A DNA stretch of 64,000 nucleotides. Origin: Eonycteris spelaea (lineage: Eukaryota > Chordata > Mammalia > Chiroptera > Pteropodidae). The stretch spans positions 186,001 through 250,000 of the forward strand of contig PUFA01000082.1 in assembly GCA_003508835.1 (NCBI GenBank). Direction: 5' to 3'. Both the position numbers and the translations under genes were made by a program. Positions within the stretch are counted from its first letter, which is position 1; every line of letters starts with the position of its first letter. Under the pieces are notes generated by a model, which was given only the letters and a program-made list of their open reading frames with translations, did no database searches and was not told where the DNA came from. Of this stretch, positions 1-10,824 are shown piece after piece.

Positions 1-420
1 TAGCGCTTGGGAAGTCCCCTTCCCTGCCTCCCCTGGCCCTGCCTCAGACCATGAACTCTGATCAGAGGCTAACCTAAGAATGAACTTGGAGACGACAGGG
101 GAGTCAGTTTATTTGGAATTTGACCAGATGAATTTCAATCTCCATTAGACATCTTGAAACACCCATAGCCCGTAAAATGTTATACGGGTTATTTGATTCT
201 CACACCTCGTAACTTGAATGGAATGAATTTTGATCACCTAACTCCTCCTGGTAAAAGACTGTGGAGGGTGGCAAAGGGGTTGTCAGTGCATTTGGCATGA
301 ATGCTTCTCAGGGAAAGCCCTGCAGAGCGGGGACCCAAACCCTGAGGTGCAAGCACATGCGGGAGAGTGGGGTGAACCCGTCCACACAACGTCTTGACAG
401 AGCCAGCGGGGAAACAGCAC
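1..420. other. unassigned sequence, no gene seen
   Basis: I recognise no gene or repeat family here. The only structure is a short hairpin with arms CCCGTA (169-174) and TACGGG (183-188), too short to interpret. Confidence 0.5.
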
Positions 421-448
421 GCCTAAGCCTAGTCGCCTAAGCCTAGTC
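421..448. repeat. perfect 14-bp tandem duplication
   Basis: The 14-mer GCCTAAGCCTAGTC occurs twice back to back (421-434 and 435-448) without mismatch. Partial copies of the core continue just downstream. It looks like a small local slippage duplication. Confidence 0.9.
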
Positions 449-682
449 AAGCCTGTCCATCCCCTGGGACATCAGAGACTAATCGGAGTCACGTGCAAAT
501 GCGTGAAAAGGGAGTATGGCCACGCCTTGCAACTCCGTCTTGAAATCCCTTCTTCAGCTCAACCAAGCCAATCTCTTAGCTGTTCCTCCACAAGATACCA
601 CTCTGATGTCTCAGGGCAAGCCATGTCACACACAGTCCCCATTCCCAAGACCAACTACATAATTGATAGGACCCATAAGAAA

Positions 683-820
683 ACTAAAATGCGGGGCCCC
701 TTGCTCAAAAAATTAAGAATCAACATGGCAACAGCAGAGCACCAAAAAGCCTGGGGCCTTCTACGTGAGAGCCCTGTGTGACTGCTAGGTCGCCTGCCAC
801 CAAGCCAGCCCGGCGGCCTC
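683..820. repeat. possible ancient interspersed repeat, family not assigned
   Basis: The block has a repeated GGGGCCC-type motif and the phrase ATGGCAACAGCAGAGCA, and resembles an old mammal-wide interspersed repeat I remember but cannot name. The rest of 449-1000 shows nothing else recognisable. Family and strand are unassigned. Confidence 0.3.
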
Positions 821-2329
821 CTCCCCCGTTAGAGATAGGAATGTGCCCCACAGCAGTTCCGTGGGATAAATCCAATCTCCATTCAAGCAAAGTGAACGGA
901 GAGATACCTTGCTCTTTGTATTTATGTGTTTTCTTGCCAAAGGGATGATAAAATCCTCTTTTAAAACAACCTTGCCATTTTCTTTTTGATCCCTCAATAG
1001 TACCTAGCACATTGCTTTCTATATCATAGGCACCCATGAAATTATTGTTTTCTAAATAAAACTTCAAAACCATCACGAACTATACTCTGCCTCAATAGGG
1101 TTTCTGTGCTTGGCTCTACTGCAAATGACAACACCACTCCTGTCCCATGACCTGGGTCATGCGGGAGAGCTCCAGGAAAGGATAGGGTGATGGGGGAGGG
1201 GGCGAGGATGGGGAGGGCGTGTCACAAAATATGTCTGCAGCTAGACTCTGTGTATTAGGCCTGCAGAAAGGACAGTCGTGGCCAGGAAGCCAGACATGAA
1301 ACCTTGTTTGAACTTGGACTCCAGGGCGGTAGCAGCGAGAGACAGAGGGATGGGTCAGCGAACTGCCAGTATGGCCCCTCAGAGGCTGGCCACCATGCCC
1401 TGGGGGTGGGGGAGGTATGCCTGCAAAGCATTTCGCGTTTACAGCCCATGTTCATTCTTGCTGTCGTGGGCCATGACTTTCCCACTGAACTTCGTGGCCA
1501 GGTCTCATCGGGGTGTATGTTTGTATGCTGGTGTCAACCACCATTTCTCTGTTGTGTCCCTCGCCGCCTGCAGCCCCCAGGGTGGAGGTGCTTCTTGCTC
1601 CCTGCTCTGTTGATGTTGGTTATTTTTATGATATTATTTTTCTCTCGTTCTTTGATACCCATCAAGTTCTCAAATCCACAAGGAGCAGGGGTTATCCAAG
1701 AATCAAAGCCAGAGCTGGTGTAGCTGGAAGGATACTGATGGGAGCCGATGCGAGTTACTTCAAAGGGATTTGCCACCATCCATCATTCTGGGAGTAACAA
1801 CCACGTTCTTGCACCCTACCGCACCCTTTGCAGAAAGACGCCAAATGCTTTGCAAACACTGATTCATTCCTCCTCCACCCTGAGTGAGTTCCACTTTATT
1901 TATGCTTCTGTTTGGCTCTAAGGAAAACAATTAGGTACCTCATTTTTCTGAAGGCCACCTCTCTGCCATTCTCCATCATCCAATACATAAATGAGAGCCA
2001 GGAAGTCTCTGAATGGCCAAAACAGATGCATCAAAACCCTTACGATCTGTTCACAGACAAAGCCCTCCCTTGGTTGCTAACTATTCTTATTTTAACTATC
2101 ATTCTGACAAGTTTAGGTATCTAGCTTCATAGCCAACAAAATACAAAGGACAATAATGGCGGGAAGAAGAGGAGAATACAGGCAGGCAGAGTGACCAAGA
2201 AACGCATAACAAATAAGAGTCCTGAGAGCAGGGGACAGTTTCCAACCTGAGATCCCAGAATCTCACGTACAGCCACCCTCCAGACACCCTGTGCTTCCCC
2301 CATCTGGACAGCGTACTTCCCTATCCACT
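821..2329. other. unassigned GC-moderate sequence, no gene seen
   Basis: Several overlapping open frames of 70-139 codons lie at 1255-1800 on both strands. None has a recognisable domain, and their overlap suggests chance in GC-rich DNA. A decayed L2 3' end at 990-1056 is listed separately. Confidence 0.5.
990..1056 (+). mobile_element. L2 LINE 3'-end remnant
   Basis: The order CCTAGCACA, a CATAGGCACCCA-like stretch and an A/T-rich tail ending TAAATAA matches the terminal part of L2 (consensus ...GCCTGGCACATAGTAGGCGCTCAATAAATA...). It is short and strongly diverged, so the call is tentative. Confidence 0.4.
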
Positions 2330-2612
2330 CACTTTTGCATGTGCTGGGCTCAATACCCAGGATGTCTTCCCTAGGGTGTCTGGTCATTAACCGCCTACTT
2401 GTCCTTCATGACCCACCCCACATGGCACCTCCTATGTGAGACCTTCCCTTTACATATTTGCCACCTGCACCACTGAATTAAATGAAGACCTTAAAGTGCA
2501 TGTCTACCTCCCAGCCCAAACTCAGTACTTCCTGATGGCAGAGATCATTTTGAATATGTCTTCAAATCTACACTGCCTCAAACGTAGTAATCACTCAATA
2601 AATTTTGCTTAC
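2330..2612 (+). mobile_element. L2 LINE 3' region
   Basis: In order: TTTGCATGTGCTG, a CCTTCATGACCCACC stretch, GGCACCTCCTATGTGAGACC, a CTGATGGCAGAGATCATTTT block, and a terminal TAATCACTCAATAAATTTTG. This is the arrangement of the L2 3' untranslated end on the plus strand. It is heavily mutated and non-coding. Confidence 0.65.
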
Positions 2613-5119
2613 AGAAAGAAGAGATTACCTATGGAAAGTAGAACGAGTGATAAAGGATATCAAACAAGAGTCCCTGGAGTTATCACCTTGAAGTTCAACC
2701 ATTAGATTGAATGACAACCACAATGACAGTAAATTATTTAGAAAAGGTTAAGATATGTTTCATATCCTTTGTGTTGAAAGGCAAGTGCATAGGATATTTT
2801 CAGCAAGATTTTGGTAACTATAGAAAAGTCTTTTATTTGAAATCCCTCGCCTGAGTTAATATTTAATAGGTGGGGAGCTACTATCAAAATTATTTACTCA
2901 GTGCTTGAATTAAAAGGCATTGAGATTCCTAAGACAAATTTCTAAGATTTCTGACCCATTATTTCAAGCTTTCCTTATCTCTTAGTTCTGACGAAGACTG
3001 GGTAAGAAGCATTTGTCACCTCCCCAGAGGTGGACTAAGGTGCGTCCCTCGTTTAAGTGATAGAAATGAGAAGAGCTGCAGTCGAAATGGACCCATCACC
3101 ACAGGTGGCAACTGCAAATAAAAGGAAGTTTTCTGTTTCCAGGGTGAGAAGACTCTGTTCTTTGTGGATGGCATGATTTCATTTACTGTTAGCTCTATGA
3201 TAGTACATGGTGCTGTCGAAATATTTATTAATAGCCATAATGCCTGTCCAAACAAAGAAGCACATATTCTACTTTTCAGGAGGTGAGCTGGGTGTGCAGT
3301 GGGGAGAGCACACACACGCATCTGTTCCTTCAGTCCTGCGCACTGAGCTAGGACAACACATTAAAAAGTCAACCCTCACCACACTGGGAAGTGACAGCAT
3401 ATTATAAAATAATAAACTCAGCCTCCTAAGGGAGGTGACAAAACCCATTGCTTATTGTTTTTCTGGACACCTTTCGTGTGTTCAGTAGCACCGTTCCCTA
3501 AGTTAGAGATCATTTTAACTCAGCAGTAACCAGTCTTTCAAAAAGAAATGTAAATATTGCTTCTGATGCCTGCTGGAGTTAAAGATTCCTTAGTTGTAAT
3601 GATCGACAGGAATTACCTTTTTGATGACCATGTGACTTCAGCTCCATACCTCCTGTTCTACAGTGTCACCTCTTGACCTTGATTTCCATGGTCCAGAAGC
3701 TGGGGGGTGGGGGAAGGGTGGGGAGGGAGAACGCGGCCATGCAGGTGTGAGGGAAGCAGCACATCTGGTGACATCCCCGGCACACTGTTCCCATCATCAA
3801 TGACTTTCAAGGTTAAAACATCCTTCTTTTCAAAGTCACAGCCATGGGCAGATTCATGGCAGCTCTGCAAAGCACACTCCAGTTCTGAAAATCTGCCCAC
3901 TGCCACCACTTTAAAAGGAAGGATGGCTTTAATCTCCTCTAGATTGTCAGACCCAAAGAAAGTCATGCCAGGCTGCAGCAAAGCCAACCCGGCTGACCAC
4001 ATTTGTAAAGAGAAGAGCACCTGGACGCTGGTTTAAAGCAAACAGCCGAGATGGTGAAAAGGAGAGGGGCCAGAGCCTCGGAACGGGGTCACAACGAGAC
4101 CTGGATGCTCCACAGGCATTATGCGTACACCCCAAGCATCACCCCAGCGTGACCCAAGGAGGGCCTGAACTGAGGCACCTGGGTAGCCGGTACTGACAGT
4201 GCTGGTTGAAGGCATTTAAAGTGTGCTACGGTGATGGCCATTCCCAGAGCCCTCTAAATGTAAGAAAAATAATACTTTCGTAAAGAATGACAGCTACAAT
4301 GTTTGAAACCTTTTCACTTTCCCTATATGACCGGGAAATCTCGAGGAAAAATGGAGAAAAGTCATCCACAATCCCCACCTTTCACCATAGCCTGAAACAA
4401 TATAGAATGAGGATATTCTATCAAGCGTAGCTCTTCAGGGCCCAGGTGGGGACCGATGTATAATTGTCCCTGCAACAAGGGGGTGGGATTCATAGACATG
4501 CTCTCTACATGTTCACTGGTGTCTTTTCTTTTCAGGAACTAGCTGATCCTTGCTAGCAGTGGTGTCTTAAAACACTAGAATTGTAGAGGTTTTGTTTTTG
4601 TTTGTCCTGTAGACTTGAAAGAAAGTGTAGAGTTCACCTAACCCCAACACCCAGCATGCAGATCGGCTCCGATGCTCTCAGAACCTCCCTCAGCCTTGGC
4701 CATTGTCAACAGGCTCCCCGCTGGGATTAGCCAATGGGAAACACTGGTTGACGCTGAAGGGCAGGAGGAGAGGAAAGGCCGGGGCGCTGCTCCGCATCAG
4801 CGGGAGGGCTCTGTGTCCCTCCGAGGCTCCCAGAGCGATGCCTGTCCCCACGGCCCTCGCTCTGTTAGAGCAGCCCACGTGGTCTGCGCACAAGCCACAG
4901 CAGCCCCGCCCTCTGGGCCCCGAAATACAGCTTCTCCCTTTGTCCTCAAGTCCTGGGGGTGGCAGATGCTTCTTTTTCATTCTATCTTCAGATTGCCTTG
5001 TTCGCCAGTCACCTGTTCTTTGTATAACCCCCCCCCATGCCCTTACCCCCAGACTATCTAGAAAGGTCTTTGAGTCCCTGGTTCAACCTCGACCAATGTA
5101 CTTAATATTTGGTCTTCTC
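2613..5119. other. unassigned sequence with two notable open frames
   Basis: No repeat family or known gene is recognised. A minus-strand open frame of 120 codons (3658-4020) has a protein-like stretch discussed in the findings. A GC-rich plus-strand frame of 234 codons starts at 4703. Neither has a recognised domain, and I do not call either a gene. Confidence 0.45.
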
Positions 5120-5292
5120 TACAACATTTCTCTCAGGTCGCTTTCTAAGCTTTGTTTAAATGCTTTCCAAAGACTGGGAATTTATCACCTCGCTCAAAGC
5201 TTCCTAGTCCAAGCATTGGTTTTAAAAGTCTTTGTTCTGTTTCCAAAGTATACCTCCCACTTATCTTTAGCCCGGAAGCTTCAGTGGGGCAC
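5120..5292 (+). mobile_element. possible CR1/L3-type LINE fragment
   Basis: The succession TTAAATGCTTTCCAAAGACTG, GGGAATTTATCACCTC, CTTCCTAGTCCAAGCATTGG and a cytosine/thymine-rich end resembles the mammalian CR1/L3 stretch whose consensus includes GGGAACTCACTACCTC and a later AGTTCTTCC. Divergence is high. It lies inside the 234-codon open frame, which argues against that frame being a gene. Confidence 0.35.
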
Positions 5293-5299
5293 CCTTCTT

Positions 5300-6370
5300 C
5301 AAGAACCACAGCCCACAGGTGTCCCCTCAGGCGAAGCCAAGGTTGGGACTGAGTTTGTGGCCAGAAGGGCAATTAGTAGGTCCTTCCTGAAAGTCCACCA
5401 TTTCTGAGTTGTATCTGATTAAAACACTGACTCTTTAAGGCGCCCACTTTATAAAAACAACACATCAGCAGAGAAATGCGTGAAGCTGCTATCATTTACG
5501 GAACCATCATAGGAACGTATCTTATTTCTTTCTGTATGACTGCTAATTGAGAGCTGGCCCCTTTGGAAATGGAGTCTTGATAAAATAAGGGGTGCAAGAG
5601 CAATACTTTTGGAGCAGCCAAGAGTCCTGGGGTGGGGACAGCGTGGGAAACAGACCGAGGCCGGGGCTCAGAGCTGCCAAGGGGAAGCGAGGCTGGTGGA
5701 CAGAGGGGAACATCGGAGAAGGCAGAGGGGACAGTCACCTCCAACAAACGTTGTGCAGGGCTGGCCCTGCTCAGCCTCGCCCCTGCCTCGCTCCCAGGCC
5801 ACCTCCTGGCTGTCTTGCGCTTCGGAGCCCTGCTCACCTTCGCTCCAACAAAAAGAGGGAAAATGCCAATGCAATTATTATTTGCATTTCTATGTGCAAT
5901 TCCTGCAAGTTCTCGCATATTGCACTGGTAAGCGCTGCAGGACATTCAAAGCATGGTTCAAGATGATGCTTTATCCAGCTGCCCTCTTCCCAGAAAGCAA
6001 ACAGATAATAAAATAAATCTAATCAGCATTCCTTTTCACTTAGCTGAAATTAAATTTTACTCATCATGGGTAAGTGGCTAATTACATGTTTAGTGTAAAG
6101 AAAATTCCGAGGACGTTACCTTATTTACTTTCTTCTTATGTCAATAGATGAGAGGACAGTGACATTCAAATGCAGGTGCGAACAGCTGGCTGCCGCTGCC
6201 GACTCGCCTTTTACGGCCTGAATTCAGAGCAACACAAAGCAAACAGTAGAGACACTGGAATTAAATTGCCTTCCACCCAAATCCAGGCAATCTGCCCATT
6301 GATTTACAGCAACTGCAAGTTCAGATGAAATTGCTTCCCAAATGGATTGATCCCAGGGGTCTAAGAGTTG
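5300..6370. other. unassigned, GC-rich in its middle
   Basis: 5590-5860 is GC-rich with roughly ten CpGs and overlapping open frames in several phases. This is what GC-rich non-coding DNA produces by chance. No repeat or gene is recognised. 6010-6200 is AT-rich with no repeat signature. Confidence 0.45.
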
Positions 6371-6411
6371 AAAAAAAAAAAAAAAAACCAAAAAACAAAC
6401 AAAAACCAAAA
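6371..6411 (+). repeat. A-rich tract
   Basis: Seventeen consecutive A (6371-6387) are followed by CCA- and CAAA-punctuated A-rich sequence to about 6411. No SINE or retrocopy body is recognisable upstream, so it is scored as simple sequence only. Confidence 0.85.
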
Positions 6412-6412
6412 T

Positions 6413-6610
6413 TTCGTGAGGGATTACTCTGCACTGAGCATTTCTTATGATAAGATTCATCATCACAATCCCATGAGGTGAGTACTATCTCTAAACCTGT
6501 TTTTTGGTGGCAGAAACCAAAATTTAAAAACGAAAATAAACATCATCCCCAAGGCCAATCGGCTTATCAGCAAGAGACCCAAGTCTGTCTGACATTGATG
6601 GCTCTACCTC
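6413..6610 (-). mobile_element. MIR SINE
   Basis: Read on the plus strand this is the reverse complement of MIR: CTGCACTGAGCATTTCTTATG, TCATCACAATCCCATGAGGTG, then a mutated tail with CCCAAGTCTGTCTGACATTG. It is old and partly scrambled in the middle, where the usual ACAGATGAGGAAACTG core is degraded. Confidence 0.65.
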
Positions 6611-6706
6611 TAACTGTGGCATGGGGGCACATCATGGGGCACATCCGCCCTGAGTGACCTCGAGCATTCCGAGGCCCTGTGTCGGTAATGACAGATTCCC
6701 TTAAAG

Positions 6707-6931
6707 TAGCAGTCCCCAGCCTTTTTGGCACGGGGACCTGTGCTCCTGATGAGACTCTAATGCCTGATGATCTGAGGCAGAGCTGAGGCGGTGATGCTGG
6801 TGCTGGGGAGCGGCCGCAAATACAGATGAAGCTTCACTCACTGGCCAGTCGCTCACCTCCTACGGTGTGGCCCAGTTCCTAGCAGGCCATGGACCGGTAC
6901 CGGTCCCTGGCCTGGGGATTGAGGACCCCAG
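6707..6931 (+). mobile_element. MER1-type hAT-Charlie non-autonomous element, 225 bp
   Basis: The left end reads TAGCAGTCCCCAGCCTTTTT and the right end GATTGAGGACCCCAG, matching the inverted ends of the MER1 group. The interior carries TCTAATGCCTGATGATCTGA, GATGAAGCTTCACTC and GGACCGGTACCGGTCC. The flanks CCTTAAAG (6699-6706) and CTTTAAAG (6932-6939) form an 8-bp target duplication with one mismatch, as expected of hAT. Compared with the longer MER1B consensus I remember, an internal block is missing. The same block is missing from the copy at 10601-10824. Confidence 0.8.
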
Positions 6932-9159
6932 CTTTAAAGAAAACTCTAAATGGTAAGCTGAAACACAGAACCATCATCTCTCACCTGCTCAAACTTCCTC
7001 ATTTGGCCTTGTCCCAAGAAAACGTCTGACTCCAAAGCCACCCTTTGGGTGACAGACTTCACATACGGTGGGTCGTTTCTCAGCGCTATGTCACTCTGCT
7101 AAGCTTTCCAGTCTGGGAGTCGCCGTTGTGTGCACTGGCAGAGGGAACACTTTCTGCAGAGTGTTTAGGGAACTGAAGCAGACTGTACAATTCACAGGCT
7201 TGTTAATGAGAGCTGAGTGTTGAATTCCCCACGCTCTGAGCAAGACCCGGGGTATTCTTTTTTTTAAGTCAGGAAAAACAGAAATGCAAATAATTCCATA
7301 CAAATAGAACTGTCCTGAATTAATAATGCTCAAATAAGCCTGTGCACAATTATTTCAGCTCCTGATCATTACTAATCGAAGCTTATGTTTATGTCATTAC
7401 ATTTTACTTACAGCACACTCCAAACAAACGTGCTCGGTCTCTGTCTGAAAAGGAAGACCTTCGCCGTCCCTTTTTTTCTCTGAGTTTTATATACATCCGA
7501 AGTCATTGTCAATACCCTACCAGATTTTAAATTCATTTCCTTTATAACTGTTTTAAATTTTATCTGGAGACGGAGTTAAAGAAAATCTGCTTAAACCTAC
7601 AGCCCTGAAATCTGTCACAAGTAACCTCTAGACAATAAACAAACATAAACAGGGCGAAGCACGCTGTCCAGGTGATGCTTGCAAATATGGAAGGAAACTC
7701 ATTTCCCTCCATTATGAAAAGTTCATCGCTAAAATTATTGCTCAGCAATAAATGTTCCCAGCAAAACATATCCCCAAATAGTCTTCCAGATTTGGCATAG
7801 AGGACAGAGGCTAGGATACTCTTATTTATAGGTGACCTGGGAAATAGATGAGCTAATTTAGAGGATACTGAAGACCATGGCAAAAGTCATCAATTTTTGA
7901 TGATGCCAAACCCTCCCTGGGAACAAACAAGCTCCCTGGCTCTCCCAGTGTTGTTTCTGGAGTCAGACCGGGGACCCAGGATGAAAGATGTCCTCACGTC
8001 ACCTGAGTTCCAAGGGTGAGAAAACAGTGGCTGGATCCTATCCAGAATCATCTTCTTCTCCATGACTTACCCTGAGGGGAGAAGCTGGGTGGTGTGGGCA
8101 CGGTTTTTGGTACCTATCTGAACTGAAAGTGCCGCTTCAGAGGTTCTGCTGAAATCAATTTGAGATTCTGTCACCTGAGACCACAAAATCTGCGGCAGCA
8201 GTTCAGGCAGGGGAGGGAGATGGGTCTACAGATCCCGGCTTTCCTGGGACTGTCTGTTCTCGCACTGCAAAGACCCTTCCCTGGTGCACCTGGCACCTGT
8301 TTGTGCCTGGAAATCAGACGCAAAATCGACCACACCTTCCCAAAAGACAGAAGGCAGCCTCTGAGCTTCTTTCATTTGTGTAAGTCGGTTATGATTTCAC
8401 CCTTAGTGGAAACACAGGTTGTCCTGCTTCCTCTTCACTAGTTTTTCCTGACCCATCCGCCACCCTCTTATCCGTTCCCTCTAGCTCTCCATTTTTATGG
8501 GTTGTCACACTCTTCCCCTGCATCCGATTTCTCTGTCTTCTCCCCTCCCTTCCTCTCTCCTTGGTTTTCCTATCTGAACAAACAAGAAGAAAGTAAGTTC
8601 AGCTTCTTGCTTGATATTTCTCAAAACTCTCGTGCCCTTTTTAAAACTTCTATTGTCTAGCATTTGAAAATTTTGTGAGATAAGTTTGAGAAAGCCAAGA
8701 GTCCATTTCGTGTTGCCCTTGATTTTAAATATGTTTCAGAGTGATCGAGTATCGACCAGAAGTGCACCCTCAACACGAGAATTATAGGTTCCCAAGCCCT
8801 GGGTACTGATTATGGGTTGACATATCAAATTACAGTGATTTCTCCTATGACAATGAATATATGTTCCTAAATCGCTTCATGGTAGAGAATTTCATGCAAT
8901 AAAAATAATGAAATATCGCAGTACCAGCAGTGCCTCAATCATACTCCGTCACCCTCATCACTTACTGCATGTGGGCCGGGCTCCCATAACCCATCCACGT
9001 GGCTGTGTTCCTGTGGCTGAGGGTCTCCGGCCTCTGAAGTCCTCTTTGCCTGTCCACAGAAACGATTCTACGTGCTGGGAGTCACCATCTCCCGGAAGCA
9101 GCTCTAGCCAATGTCTACCTACACCTGGAGCAGACACACCCCGCTCCCTGCCCCTCAGG
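6932..9159. other. unassigned sequence, no gene seen
   Basis: No gene or repeat family is recognised. 8440-8580 is pyrimidine-rich. Short open frames (80-109 codons) in this interval have no recognisable domain. Confidence 0.5.
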
Positions 9160-9405
9160 TGGATGACTCACTGCGTGTTTTGCACTGGCTCCTCGTGTCC
9201 ACCCAGGGGATTGAGGTCCAGCTGCCCACAGCTGTAACTGCCCTAATACACTCTCTTTTGCCAGCTGCCTTCTTGCCTCTGCCTCATTCCCCCGCTTCCC
9301 TTCCAGGACTTCCTTCATGTCTCAATTAAACTACGTGAACTTGAATTCTGGCCTTGAAGGCTTCTTCTGGAAGACCCAAAAGAAGACACAGAGCTATGGG
9401 ACAAC
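9160..9405 (+). mobile_element. possible ERVL-type LTR 3' portion
   Basis: The order CCCAGGGGATTGAGGTCCAG, ACTCTCTTTTGCCAGC, TCTCAATTAAACTACGTG (a degenerate AATAAA region) and TTCTTCTGGAAGACCCAAAAG resembles the 3' part of an old LTR ending ...GGGGAACCCAAACTAAGACA. I think of an LTR33-like family but cannot confirm it. The 5' limit is unclear. Confidence 0.4.
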
Positions 9406-10050
9406 AGGTCTGGGCCAGACACTCAAAACCTTTTCTGTTTCCTAAGCAATATACCAAAAAGTAGAAAAATGAAGAGAAATGATAGCATTATTAAAATGCT
9501 GCCACCATTGTAACATCTTAGATTATTAATAAATTTTAAAAGTAATAACATCATTTGACACATTACTTTGAGAAATAGCCTGAATTTTATTTAGTGGAAG
9601 AATAGGTGTGTAAAATGTTGTAGCTTTTCTACTATAAAGAGGTGGGAGAAAGGACATCCTAATTTTTAGGATGAAATGTGACACTAGCAGTGATTAGCTA
9701 TGGCTCCTCATTCTATACTTCTTTATTCTAGCCAATTTAAAGCAGAAATTCAGCTTTGGGAGTTTTTCCCCCCAAATTCCTCTTTTAGTGACACAAAGTG
9801 CTAGCTTGCTATATTTGGAATTAAGTCATCATCTTTAATCCACTGCAGGTGCTTCAAACCCCCACTTAAAATAGCTGATAATTGCCACACACGTTAGTTT
9901 AAGAGTGAGAATTTAATACAGGGGACTGGTTGAGTGGGTCGTGGATGACTGAAAGGCAAAGGGGAAACACTGAGACAACTTCAGGAAACACCTGCCATTC
10001 CCAGGGCCAGAACGAAAAAGAAGGGATGAAGCGGAGCCCAGATCTCTGGA
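9406..10050. other. unassigned AT-rich sequence, nothing recognised
   Basis: AT-rich DNA with no repeat signature, open frame or RNA gene that I can support. Confidence 0.5.
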
Positions 10051-10058
10051 AAGAGGTG

Positions 10059-10147
10059 GGGTGACCAACTGCCCTGTTCCTCTGGGACACCGACTTTCTG
10101 TGCTAACACCAGGCGGGTCCCAGGGAAACAGAGGTGGTTGGTCATCC
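10059..10147. mobile_element. 89-bp hairpin MITE
   Basis: The ends GGGTGACCAAC and GTTGGTCATCC are inverted repeats. Complementarity extends inward imperfectly for about 30 bp each side (left CTGTTCCTCTGGGAC, right complement CTGTTTCCCTGGGAC), so nearly the whole unit folds on itself. The flanks AAGAGGTG and TAGAGGAA share an AGAGG core in register, suggesting a decayed 8-bp target duplication. This resembles an old palindromic DNA-transposon MITE whose family I cannot name with confidence. Confidence 0.6.
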
Positions 10148-10159
10148 TAGAGGAAGGAG

Positions 10160-10600
10160 TAGAGCTTGGCTGGTGCTGGTGGCCAGGCACATAGGGGTGA
10201 TTCCCCAGGGAGCTGGCACTCAGACCTCCGATCAGAAGGGAACTGCCAGCTGTAACTGCCACCTCTGAGCCGGTAAAAGGGGTCTGGTTCCAAGAGTGCA
10301 GAAAAAATTAGAACTGCTGCTCCCCCAGGTTCAAGCTTCCCTCTAGCACCTGCGTCCACAGAGCCTAACGGGGAGATGCTCTCCGAAGGGCGCAGGAGGA
10401 GAGCATTTGCTGTGCAAAGCGGAGTGCCAAGGGCGGGTCCGAGCAGAGAGCGAGGGCTTCCCCAGCTCAGCCACCCGCCATCTGCGCTCAGCTCAGCTTT
10501 CATCTCCTGCATTTTGTTTTCTGTTTGTTGTATGTTTTGTGTTTAGTTTGTTCTGTTTTGTTTTTTGCTAGGCTTATCTCTAATGAGGAATCCTTCAGAC
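10160..10600. other. unassigned GC-rich sequence
   Basis: A minus-strand open frame of 121 codons (10147-10512) starts inside the neighbouring MITE and shows no domain. A T/G-rich run (10513-10566) precedes the hAT insertion. No gene is supported. Confidence 0.45.
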
Positions 10601-10824
10601 CAGGTGTCCCCAAACCCTGGGCCATGGACCAGTGCTGGTCTGTGGCCTGTTAGGAACCAGGCCGCCCCGCAGAAGGTGAGCGGCGGGTGAGGTGAGCGAA
10701 GCTTCATCTGTATCTGCAGCCGCTCCCCAGCGCCAGCATCACCGCCCAGCTCCACCTCAGATCCTCAGGCATTAGATGCTCATAGGAGCCCCGGTCCCTG
10801 GTGCAAAAAGGTTGGGGACCGCTG
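10601..10824 (-). mobile_element. MER1-type hAT-Charlie non-autonomous element, 224 bp
   Basis: This is the second copy of the family seen at 6707, in the opposite orientation. It starts CAGGTGTCCCCAAACCC, ends AGGTTGGGGACCGCTG, and contains GCGAAGCTTCATCTGTAT and CAGGCATTAGATGCTCATAG. The flanks CTTCAGAC (10593-10600) and TTCTAGAC (10825-10832) differ only by C/T changes at three positions, consistent with a decayed 8-bp target duplication. Confidence 0.8.

Noticed and set aside
3658..4020. Resemblance of LTLKVIDDGNSVPGMSP to a GHKL/MORC-type ATPase motif
   Set aside because: Only a few residues fit, the spacing of the glycines is wrong and no neighbouring motif agrees, so no family is assigned.
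5496..6016. Several 99-149-codon frames on both strands
   Set aside because: Simultaneous open frames in many phases reflect GC-rich, stop-poor DNA, not coding selection.
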